DNA of 64,000 nucleotides, from positions 682,001 through 746,000 of the forward strand of contig MU394061.1 in assembly GCA_022578605.1 (NCBI GenBank), in the 5' to 3' direction. A program made the translations under genes and the position numbers. Below the pieces are notes generated by a model. It made no database searches and was not told where the DNA came from. It saw only the letters and a list, made by a program, of their open reading frames with translations. This document shows, piece after piece, positions 47,505-57,704 of this stretch (positions within the stretch are counted from its first letter, which is position 1; every line of letters begins with the position of its first letter). The DNA is from Camillea tinctor (Eukaryota > Ascomycota > Sordariomycetes > Xylariales > Xylariaceae).

Positions 47505-50500
47505 ATGTCGATGCTTCCCGCAGAAACTCATGCAGAGCTTACACAGCTCCTGCAAGCTCTGCAGTCCCCGGACAACAACATACGATCGCAAGCCGAAGAC
47601 CACCTACAGACTAACTGGACCAACACTCGCCCCGAGATCTTGTTGATGGGATTAGCTGAACAGATAGCTGCCTCGGCTGATATTTCTGTACGTATCAACC
47701 CTCTTTCCTTATTCCCTTCTTTTTGACTGTTACGGTTTAACTCGAACCAGACCAGCCCAAACCCAAACCCTTACCAGTCTTGACTTGCTAACTCTCGGCT
47801 TTATCTGCCTAGCTTCGCTCCTTTGCCGCTGTGATTTTCCGTCGGATAGCATCCAAGACGCGCAAGAACGACAGAGGCGAAAATGCCGAGATGTTCGTTT
47901 CCCTCGCCCGTGAGCAAGCCAGCGTTATCCGCCAGAAGCTCCTTGAGACCCTGGCCAGCGAGGGAGACCGCATGGTGAGAAACAAGATAGGAGATGCCGT
48001 TGCCGACGTGGCAAGACAATATTCAGAGAACAGTCAGTCTCAGCCCAACCCACTTCTCCAACAAGCTGCCTTTGTTCCTGTTTTTTATTATTATGCGACA
48101 TGCCAAATAAATCATATCACTCCCTTCCCAAACCGAGACCCCTAACCTTGTCCTAGATGACCAATGGCCCGAAATCCTCAGTGTTCTCTTCAACATGAGC
48201 ACCTCAAACGACGCAGGCCAGCGCGAGACGGCCTATCACGTTTTTACCACCACCCCCGGTATAATAGGGAAGCAGCATGAGGGCGCCGTCATAGATGCAT
48301 TCAACCGCGGTTTTAAGGATGATTCGGTTGCCGTTCGGCTGGCTGCTATGGAGGCATTTGCTGCCTTCTTCCGTATTCTTACCAAAAAGGCCCAGCCGAA
48401 ATACTTCTCCCTTCTCCCCGACGTCCTTAACATTTTGCCCCCTATCAAAGATTCGCACGATTCCGAGGACCTTAGCAAGGCCCTCCTTGCTCTGATCGAC
48501 CTAGCCGAGACCTCTCCGAAAATGTTCAAGCCACTATTTCACAACCTGGTTGTATTCAGCGTCGGTGTTATTCAGGATAAGGAACTCAGTGATCTATGCC
48601 GACAGAACGCTCTCGAGCTGATGGCCACCTTTTCCGATTATGCTCCCTCTATGTGCCGGAAGGACCCGTCTTATACAAACGACATGATTACTCAGTGCCT
48701 AAGCTTGATGACCGATCTGGGCGAAGACGACGATGATGCGGAGGAGTGGCTTGCGTCGGATGATTTGGATCAGGAAGAGAGCGACCTTAATCATGTCGCT
48801 GGTGAACAATGCATGGACCGACTCGCCAATAAGCTTGGTGGCGAGACCATCCTAGCTCCAACTTTCCACTGGCTTCCTAGGATGATGACCTCTATGGCGT
48901 GGAAGGATCGTCATGCTGCCCTTATGGCCATTTCCGCTATTTCTGAAGGTTGTCGGGAGCTGATGATCAAGGAGCTTAGTCAGGTCCTTGAGCTCGTGGT
49001 TCCGGCTTTGAAGGATCAGCACCCCCGGGTGCGTTGGGCCGGATGCCAGGCTCTCGGCCAGATGAGCACTGATTTTGCGCCGACGATGCAGAAGGAATAT
49101 TACGACATCATTCTCAAGGCTATCATTCCCGTACTGAATTCCCCCGAGGGCCGTGTGAAGGCACATGGTGCTGCAGCACTTGTCAACTTCTGTGAGGAGG
49201 CAGAGAAGTCCACGCTCGAACCATACCTGGACGACCTTCTATCTCACTTATTCCAGCTACTCCAGAACGAGAAGCGATACGTCCAAGAACAGGCGCTTTC
49301 AACGATTGCTACCATTGCCGATGCAGCCGAGGCCGCGTTCTCTAAGTATTACGATACGCTAATGCCGTTGCTGGTTAATGTCCTGCAACGAGAGAATGAG
49401 AAGGAATTCCGACTCCTCCGTGCCAAGGCTATGGAATGTGCTACTTTGATCGCCTTAGCAGTCGGAAAGGAGCGACTTGGAAATGATGCCATGACTCTAG
49501 TAAATCTTCTGGCTAACATCCAGGCCAGCATCACGGATCCTGACGATCCCCAGTCGCAATATCTCATGCATTGTTGGGGGCGCATGTGCAGAGTCATGGG
49601 AGCCGATTTCTTGCAATTCCTACCCAACGTCATGCCTCCTTTGGTCGAACTAGCCAGTGCCAAAGCAGATATCCAACTGTTGGATTCTGAAGATGAGATT
49701 GAGCAAATCCAGCAAGAAGATGGATGGGAGCTGGTGCCTCTGAAGGGAAAGATGATTGGCATCAGGACTAGTACGATGGATGATAAACACATGGCAATCG
49801 AATTGCTTGTAGTTTATGCACAGACTCTAGAAGCGCACTTTGCGCCCTATGTCGCTGACACCATGGAGAGGATCGCGCTCCCAGGTCTCGCATTCTTTTT
49901 CCACGACCCGGTCCGGTTTATTTCGGCCAAGCTCGTACCTCAGCTTCTAAGTTCGTACAAGAAAGCTTACGGGCCTGAGTCCAACGAGCTTCGAGGCTTG
50001 TGGGCTGGTACGGTAGACAAGCTTCTGGAGGTCTTGACAGCGGAGCCGGCCATTGACGCATTAGCTGAGATGTATCAATGCTTTTACGAGTCGGTGGAGG
50101 TTGTGGGCAAAGAGTGCCTAAGTCAGCAACACATGAACAAGTTCATCGATGGGGTCCTTTCGGCCATTGAGGACTACAAAGACCGTGTTGCTCAACGAGA
50201 GGAAGATAGGGAGGGTGCCACAGCCGAGGATGCTGAAGATGAGGCTGAAGAGCTTATGTTGGCGATCGAGGACGATCAAACTCTCCTTTCCGACATGAAC
50301 AAGGCCTTCCATTCTATTTTTAAAAACCACGGAGCCGCTTTCCTTCAGCCATGGGAACGTCTGATGGGAACATACACGAGTTTCCTCAACTCTCCTGATC
50401 CTACACAGCGCCAGTGGGGCCTTTGTATTATGGACGATGTTCTGGAGTATTGCGGACCGGAAAGTGTTCGTTATGCTCAGGCCATCAGTACTGCTCTCCT

Positions 50501-51371
50501 GGAAGGCTGTAAGGACCGATCCGCTGCTATCCGGCAAGCTGCCGCGTAAGTAGACCATTTTTACCCTATGCAGTTATAAGCATAGTTTTCTAGCCACTCA
50601 ATTCTCTTGAGAACCAACTAACACATACTCATGATAGCTACGGAATTGGTGTAGCTGCCCACCGCGGCGGCGTTCCTTGGTCCCAGTTCTTAGCCACATC
50701 GATACCGTATTTATTCCAAGCTACGCAAATACCCGATGCGCGTGGTGAAGAGGCTGTTTATGCAACCGGTTCGTCTTACCCCTTTCCAGACAATCTACAG
50801 AAATTGGCATGTAGACTTCTCGTTATGCATAGGCTAACCTATAAAAACAGAGAATGCTTGTGCTGCGATTGCCAAGATCCTTCACTTCAACAAACAGAGT
50901 GTCCAAGACCCGCAAGCTATAGCAGCCCAATGGTAACGACCTCAGATGGCCCCCAGGATAGTGTTCCCTGAAGCTAACATAACTAGGGTCAACACTCTGC
51001 CAGTCACAAATGACGAAGAGGCGGCACCGTATGCGTATGGCTATCTTGTGGAGTTGATCGAGCAGTGAGTATTCAACCTGCGTTCCTCGTCCCCCTTGCT
51101 GGCCTAGTTACACCCCCATACTATCATTATTAGTTATAGAGGGCTAATGATTTTGTTTAGGCAACACCCTGCTGTTGTGGGCCAGGTCGATAAGGTGTTT
51201 ATCTACGTGGCACAGGCTTTCGAAGCCGAGATGCTTCATGGTCAGCTCGGAAACCGGGTTGCGACTGCAATTCGAATGCTGCTTCAGTCGGCAAACGTTG
51301 ACCCAACGCCATTGCTACAGCAGAACTTCACGCCAGAAGGGCAGCTCATTATCCGACGTCATTTCTCCTAA
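47505..51371 (+). CDS. KAP121: Karyopherin beta Kap121/Pse1 (importin-5/importin beta-3)
   Basis: Nuclear import receptor that carries ribosomal proteins, histones and other cargo through the pore, released by Ran-GTP. Seven exons: 47505-47687, 47813-48032, 48157-50545, 50638-50768, 50851-50932, 50987-51064 and 51161-51371. The total of 3294 nt gives 1097 aa, close to yeast Pse1. Start MSMLPAETHAELTQLLQAL is the standard N-terminus; an upstream in-frame TTG is not a start. HEAT repeats run throughout. The acidic loop LGEDDDDAEEWLASDDLDQEE (about residue 330) is the importin-5 signature, and a second acidic stretch lies near residue 800 (TAEDAEDEAEELML). The C-terminus is TPEGQLIIRRHFS. All six introns keep phase. 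Introns cluster at the two ends, with one 2.4-kb central exon. Confidence 0.95.
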
Positions 51372-52007
51372 GGCTGATCTGAAAACAACGTGCTACCCCC
51401 CTCCACTGATGACCTGGCACGACGGATATTTAGGATGCAAATTGTGCCGGATGGGCAATATTATTGATCCTGAGACTAGTCCTTGGGCTCTTTTGTGATA
51501 CCACCTACTCTTCTCCCCGCTCCCAACAAACTTCTCAACTAACATGAGACGAATCATACATGGGTCTTTCTATGTATCCCCGGGATAGGCGGCTCTGATG
51601 TGCGTGCGAGATAGAGGAAACTCATCTATATGAACAACTAGGCCACGAAAGCATGGGCTGATCTCATATAGACAAAGCCATGGATTGTCTTGACAATTGA
51701 TATGGTTGGTAAGACCTGACTTAGATAGATTGGCACGTAACGGGAAAATGTGCCTCGGCTCAAGTACTAATAGGAAGATAAAAAGAAAGAAATAAACAAA
51801 ATAAATGAAAACAATGACCTTTGATTTGCTGCTGTCATTGAATATTGCCAATTGGAATGATTTTTATTCGTTCTTTCTTCGTGATCTAGATATTCTAGCT
51901 TGACTCTTCCTCGTCTGATTTACTATCCAGCTTTAAATTGTATGAGCGAGGTAACCTAGGAACCACCAAGACCGAAAACTATATATGGTGCTTTCCAGGG
52001 AAGTCGA
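51372..52007. other. Intergenic, convergent KAP121 / CVNH gene A
   Basis: About 640 bases of 3' flanks. An A-rich stretch at 51775-51812. No gene. Confidence 0.6.
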
Positions 52008-52707
52008 CTAGCATAGCTCGGCAACATGACCAAAGCATTGCAAATAGCCACCGTTATTCGTGACGAGGTCGTCTATAAGCATGGATCAGTAAGTCCATTT
52101 AGTGAAAGAGAGGGAAGCGGGTACAATACGTACCGGTCCGCAGAACCGCACGCACGGGTATACCTTCAGGGCCCGAGCAACGACACTCGACGAAGCCTCC
52201 GTTGGACTGGGTGTTCAAGGCACACAGGGGGCAAGACTGGGTAAAGTTACCGCTGGATAGTTGTTCAAATATATTGGTTAGTTGACAGAGACATACCTAC
52301 ACTTCCATTCATCCTTTGGGATACCTAGGCATTAAAGGGTATGGCGAATGTATGTATGTGGAGAGGGGAGGGGGGGACATCCGGTAGGAGATCTGGGACT
52401 CGGAAAGAAGGGGGCCAAGGAAGGGAGAGAGAAGATTTGTATAGGTAGGTAGTGTACTCAACTCGTCCTGTTCGTGCCCCTTCATGGTGCTTTCATCGAA
52501 TCCGTAGCAGTGGTCGAGGTCTAGCTTGCTGCAGACCTGCTTCCCTGTGTTCCACTGGAAACAGTTACCGCTTAGCACGCCGTCGGCGCTCACGTCGGTT
52601 TCCCTGCATGTGTAGGTCCAGCCCCCGACGCGGGGGCCGATGGTGTTGGCAGTGGCGGAGAGAAAGAGGAAAGGGGTAAGTGAGATTAGGGTGTTTGAGA
52701 GATACAT
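52008..52707 (-). CDS. Secreted cyanovirin-N (CVNH)-like protein, ten cysteines, gene A
   Basis: Small secreted lectin-like protein of CVNH type. Three exons: 52463-52707, 52164-52252 and 52008-52072, 132 aa. Signal peptide MYLSNTLISLTPFLFLSATA. The CVNH pattern is repeated: CRETDVSADGVLSGNCF, then SKLDLDHCYG; then NFTQSCPLCAL, GFVECRCSG; then NNGGYLQCF. The mature part has ten Cys with spacings 14-9-7-21-2-12-1-16-7. The first donor is a weak GTTGAG, chosen because it alone gives the frame EQDDGNFTQSC; the 210-nt intron is long for this window. An ATG further upstream (52866) would lose the signal peptide. It is divergent to gene B, with the same intron phases. CVNH proteins bind mannose-type glycans, but whether this one does is unknown. 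Confidence 0.85.
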
Positions 52708-53635
52708 GGTAATTGTTTTCTGGTAGTTATTTTGTGCCTGGTTTGAAAATACGCAGAGTAAGGATGGTTCTCTTTGGATGAAGCTGTGATCTGGAGAGTT
52801 TCGGTTAAAAGATGTAGGTGTGTAGGTGTATAGTGTGTCAAGTGTGATATATTGAAACGTATCCATATGGATAAGGGATTGTGGTGTGTTTGGCGGAAGA
52901 ACAAGAAGATGGAATTACCCGCGAGTGTACTACCGCTATTGTGCATGGGATAGGTAATTGAGTAGCAAACAAAACTCAAGGGATAAATGTGGAAGGTGAG
53001 CAAGGTGAATCCATATTAACTTTGTAATACAGAGTTCATCCCCTAAGGTCCCCCCTTTTCAAGGTCTACTATTTACACACTTCTCCCATCGAGTGCGGTT
53101 AATCAACGTTTTTGGTATAAGGGATCTAATTGAATAATACATAGACATCTCACCTAACGGATAAGCAAAGTCAAGTCAAGACAGGTATTGTTCAAGTGTA
53201 ATCACTGAGGTAAAAGTTGCAATATATAGAGTTCAACGAAAGAAGTTGTGATACTTGTATGTATGAAGATATTACTAAGTGGTTAGGTGCCCCCTTATTC
53301 GGTCGAGATGACCTACATCCTCCGTAAGTTAATAAGGTAATAGTGGCGTGATGGTTTGTTACTTTGCGGAACAATTGAGTGAATAGGAAAGAACAATAGA
53401 ACAATGTAACAAGATGTTTGTACATTGTCAGTCGTGGTTCTCTGAATTCTCCCGAAGCCTTGTAAATACTACTTAAGCCCGGGTCTTCTCCTCTCCTCTC
53501 ACCTTTCCCTTCCTCTCTATCTCTTTCTTTCTCACCATCGTTCTGATTTTCACTTACACCCCGAACACCTACCCTTCTACCTCAACTGAAGAACAACCAT
53601 AACCACAGCTACTACCACAATCATCCACTCTCAAG
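52708..53635. other. Shared divergent promoter of the CVNH pair
   Basis: 928 bases between the two start codons. A pyrimidine-rich stretch with TCTTTC/CTCTCC blocks (53490-53540) precedes gene B. No ORF with recognisable content. Likely co-regulation region. Confidence 0.6.
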
Positions 53636-54335
53636 ATGATGATCCTCACTGCCCTTGTCTTTTGCTTCGGCCTGCTGGTCTCGACCTGCAACGCTGCTGG
53701 GGACTACTACAATTCGTGCTTCCAAACCAACATCCTCGGCAGCTCTGATGTCTTCCTGCTCCTCGAGTCTAACTGCCATACCCCTCCCATGGGCCCTCCT
53801 TGGATCTGCACCCACCTCAACCTGAACAACTGCTACGGCAATCAGAACGGCAACCTCATTGAGCAGGACAAGTAAGTATTTCCCCTTCTTACACCTACCT
53901 CACTTTAGCCTAGTAGGTTATACAAGAACTAACTAGATGGTGTGTTCGTTTACTAGGGGCATGCTCGGAAAGTCATGCGACAACTGCCAGATGGATGGCT
54001 CTGTCCTCTCGTGTGACTGCAACAGTGACGATGGCAAGCGAAGATCCAGCATCGACACCAGTACGTATTTATTGATTTATTCATTTGATTATTCCCTTAT
54101 ATAAACCTCCCTTAATCTCCCAACTGCTATTACCTACTACTAGCTGCCCTATGGCAAGACGATACATACCGGTGGTATCCTAATTTCTTATAACTAACCC
54201 TCTTTTCTTCTACTCGCAGATAACCTTGTTGTCAACCAGGATGGCTGGCTCAAGTGCTTCAGCTACGTCGGTGACAAGTGCCCCCCCGATCAGCAATCTG
54301 GCGACCAGTCCGATAAGCGTGCTATTGCTTTCTAA
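53636..54335 (+). CDS. Secreted cyanovirin-N (CVNH)-like protein, ten cysteines, gene B
   Basis: Three exons, 53636-53871, 53957-54060 and 54220-54335, give 151 aa. Signal peptide MMILTALVFCFGLLVSTCNA. CVNH-like landmarks: THLNLNNCYGNQNGNLI, GKSCDNCQM, LSCDCNSDD and NQDGWLKCF. The mature protein has ten Cys with spacings 18-10-7-19-2-8-1-25-7. The 7, 2, 1 and 7 spacings are identical to gene A, and both introns lie at the same places in the same phases (2, then 1), so the two are paralogues. The tail DQSDKRAIAF contains a Lys-Arg that could be processed. Adjacent, divergent and similar in size to gene A. Possible roles are glycan binding, host interaction or wall function; none is shown by the sequence. 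Confidence 0.87.
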
Positions 54336-55687
54336 GGGACAATTCTGGTGGCTCATATGGTGGACATCTCCCGCACGTAGTCGATAAGAAGGATGTGACC
54401 ACCAAGGATGCGGAAATTTGACTAGGGACATGATGAGTTGGTAGTGAACTACTCACTGGTCTAGATAGGTCTTACTTTTATTATCTAGATACTTGTTTGT
54501 AGCTAGCCTAAGTTTTGCACCAAGATAGCAACACATAACTTCCCACTGACAAGATAGACAGTCTCTAATACGAATAGACTATCTCCTGGGAAAAGGTTTC
54601 TTTTTGGGAGCATTATGCTGTCCAATTTGCCAAAATGTGATCGGAATTCATAACAGTAACTTGTAATAAGTAGGTAATTATAGTGTTAGAAAAAAGAGAT
54701 ATAGGGGCGTAATGTCTTTCTTTCCTTTCCTTTGCGTTTTAAAGTACAGCCAATATCTATAAAGCTTTTCAGTATATACCACGATACCGCCCGTTTACAT
54801 CCCTCAGTGTTACCGTATTCTGCTATATAATACGGAAACCCGGTAGAAATGAAAATACTACATCTTTAGTGCCAGATCTTTGGGTACTTTGCTAGGATAT
54901 CTTGTTGATCTGGATAATCGATCGAGATCTTGGGGCGCTTTCGATCCAGGAAAGGATCGTTTCGTTCCAGTCTCCCGGTAGCGAATTGACAGGGGGGAGG
55001 CAGGGGATCGACCGTAGCATCAGCGGCAAGCTCCTAAGAACGGATTCTAAAATACACAGAAGGCGATCAGCAGTCCAGGGATACTAAACTGGCCTTCTAG
55101 TCAAGAGGTATGGACGAGGATATGGTCCTGGAAAGTGGGATTGTGTGTAGCTTTAGATTTCTATCATCCAAAGGGAACAAATCAGATCCGTCTGCATACT
55201 CTATCACATTTCTATATAGGATGACCAGGGAGGGGAGGGAAAACTCTGCATAACCAAGAAGCTCGATTATTATAAAATTGTATATGAATATATAGATAAA
55301 GAGAGATCAAGAGTAAGAAAAAAGTTCACAACTTATTATCCTCGCTACATCTATCGTGTGTTTTATCAAATTCGCTTGCCGCCCTACTGTTGAAAATGAC
55401 CTCTTTTTTCTTCAAAGAGGTTGAAAGGGAGGTTTAGGGGGGTATCATGAGAAAAAAGGAAAAGTAAAACGAGATAAGACCAATCATACGATGTTAAGAA
55501 ACAGAAGAAAGGATAACTTTTATAAAAAAAAATCACGACTTGTCGTCCCTTTAGAAACGACAATATCCCCAACCCACCGACTGATTTATCTCCTTCCGTC
55601 ACTTTCCTACCTGCCAAACCACCCAATCCCACTCTTCCTTACTCCCCCTTATCAAAACGGGTAAAGAAAAGAGAAAGAAAATGGTTA
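54336..55687. other. Intergenic, convergent CVNH gene B / thioesterase-like gene
   Basis: About 1.35 kb of A+T-rich DNA with short ORFs only (54902-55087, 55384-55632). Nothing recognised. Confidence 0.55.
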
Positions 55688-56773
55688 TCAATCAGGACTC
55701 ATACTAATGCTCCCGGTGTACGGCCTCGGCGGCAGCGCCGCAGGCAACCCTTGCGCGCGGAGGAACTCAACGAGGTCGTCGACGCCGCGGGGCGAGTTGA
55801 TCCAGTGGCCGCCGTCGTCGTACTCGCGCCAGACGACGTCGCGCACGCCGAAGTCGCGCAGCTGGCCGCGCAGCTGCTTGCCGTACTCGACGAAGACGAC
55901 GGCGTCGTCGGCGCAGTGGGCGAGGAACGCCGGCGTGAGGCGCACCACCTCGTCGCTCGGCCGCGGCCCGTCGTACACACACGCGTCGTCCACGCTGGGG
56001 GGCAGGCCCAGGATCTCCCGCGTCTCCTCCAACGTGCCCCCCGGGAACGGCATGCGGCACGCGAACCCGACGAAGGCGGCGAGCCGCGCGGGCGAGGCGG
56101 ACGCCGTCGGCCCGCGCTTCTCGTTGTCGCTGCTATCGTCGTCGTCGGCGGCGTCTACTGCCATGGCTACTTCCTCCTCGTCCGCCTCCGACGACGGCGT
56201 GATCTGCGTCCCCTCGAGCGGTAGGTTGAGCAGCACGTGCACCGCGGTCGAGGCGCCCTGGCTGATGCCCGCGAGCACGACGCGGCTCAGCCCGCCGACG
56301 GCGCGGGCCTCGCGCGTGACGAGGCGGCGCACGCTGAGCACGCTCTCGCGCAGGCCCGGGGCCTGGAGCTCCTCGCGCTCGGAGTAGTCGAGCGGGTTCC
56401 AGACGTCGAACCACTGGGAGCACTGGTTTGCCTCGTCGTCGTCGTCGACGTCGACATCCGCGTCCTCGATGAGGATCTTCTCGCCTTCGATGCCGTCGCC
56501 GACGCCGGCCGAGGGGCCGCGCAGCGGGGAGGCGGGAGACAGCGAGGAGGGAGAGGGCGAGGAGGGGTGGTTGCGCTCGCAGGGCCGCAGCTCCGACTGC
56601 GGGAACACCCAGCGCACCGACGGGAAGATGTCCTTCAGCGAGCGCCGGTACGAGTCCCGCGACCAGAACAGCGTCTCGGCGAGGTTGCGCGCCGTGTCGC
56701 CCCGGCCGTGCAGGAAGATGATCGTGTGCGTGTGCGCCGTTATGGGCGGAAGCACCGAGAGGCCAAGCTCCAT
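55688..56773 (-). CDS. Acyl-protein thioesterase/phospholipase-carboxylesterase-like hydrolase
   Basis: Alpha/beta hydrolase of the APT1/carboxylesterase family, intronless, 361 aa. Order: HTIIFLHGRGDTARNLAE (oxyanion-hole region), WVFPQSELRPCE, WFDVWNPLDYSEREE, nucleophile elbow VLAGISQGAS (Ser171), HCADDAVVFVEYG (Asp289/290) and GGHWINSP (His323). These are the triad residues expected. It is longer than the usual 220-240 aa APT because of a Ser/Pro/Asp-rich insert at about residues 68-112 (NHPSSPSPSSLSP to DVDVDDDDEANQ) and a second acidic insert (about 195-222). Codons are extremely GC-rich with long open frames on all strands. Related fungal genes of this length are usually annotated as carboxylesterases; depalmitoylation activity is inferred only. 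Confidence 0.85.
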   Translation of the reverse strand: MELGLSVLPPITAHTHTIIFLHGRGDTARNLAETLFWSRDSYRRSLKDIFPSVRWVFPQSELRPCERNHPSSPSPSSLSPASPLRGPSAGVGDGIEGEKILIEDADVDVDDDDEANQCSQWFDVWNPLDYSEREELQAPGLRESVLSVRRLVTREARAVGGLSRVVLAGISQGASTAVHVLLNLPLEGTQITPSSEADEEEVAMAVDAADDDDSSDNEKRGPTASASPARLAAFVGFACRMPFPGGTLEETREILGLPPSVDDACVYDGPRPSDEVVRLTPAFLAHCADDAVVFVEYGKQLRGQLRDFGVRDVVWREYDDGGHWINSPRGVDDLVEFLRAQGLPAALPPRPYTGSISMSPD

Positions 56774-57704
56774 TTTTTCCCTCGTTCTTCTCTCCTCTTT
56801 TTTTTTTCGGTTTGATGTAATTTCCTTGTTCCCCTTTTATTCCCTTTTTCTTTTACTTTGTTTGTTTTCCTTCTTTTCCCTTCTAGAGTGCTTCTACGAG
56901 GGGGTTTACAATGAGGGGTTTTCCCCCAACTCTTTTCCTATTCCTTTCCTTTTTCCTTTTGATTGTAATATTTTTACCCTTATCCCGCCTCCTATCTCCC
57001 CTTAAGACGAGCCAGAAAAAAAAGGGAGACGTGGGGGAGAAAATGACGATGAGTATATTATTGTGGGTGCTCTTAGATTGAGAATTTAGTGTACCCAGGT
57101 ATACAAGCCTAGCTACCTAATCGTCAGGAGAGAGCAAAGAGAAAAACTAATAACCTATGAACGGATAAAAAAAAATAGGTCTTCGTGCTATAAAATCATC
57201 TGTTGTGGCGATGTTTGGAGAGTGAGATATCGGTCACATCAGATATGATATGTCATGATTGGGTATGTATCTTAGTGAGAAACATGGCAGAGAGAAAGTC
57301 AGTGAGCGGTTAAGTCGGTCCCAATTCTCCAATTGATAGGCTGACTAAAATGTAACCAGCGGTGGCATTCTTGATTGGTTAGTTCTTTAATCAACCTTCC
57401 GCTCCCCTTTTGCGGTCCGTCCCACCAGTTGTCCTCAACCCGGGGAAATTATGGGGCCAAGATTCTGGTCTGATGGATGGATCTGGTCAGTGCCAGCTTG
57501 GGCCAGCTTGGGTAGAATGTTGCATTCGGTTGCATTCCTGGAATCAGTCGAATTCATACTCAATGCTATCAGGAGCCAGGGAGAGCGAGAGAGCGAGAAA
57601 AAAATACAAGTGAATATGGCAAGTTTCAGGGACACTGCTTCTACCTACATAGTTATCTATAATAGAACATATAATTCTCCATCGACTTACAGAGCCTCTA
57701 GCTT
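56774..57704. other. Intergenic, thioesterase promoter and UGGT 3' flank
   Basis: About 930 bases between same-strand genes. 56780-57010 is T/C-rich on plus. Otherwise nothing seen. Confidence 0.6.

Noticed and set aside
52026..52244. 72-aa plus-strand ORF starting MTKALQIAT
   Set aside because: Antisense to exons 2 and 3 of CVNH gene A, which have a clear conserved product.
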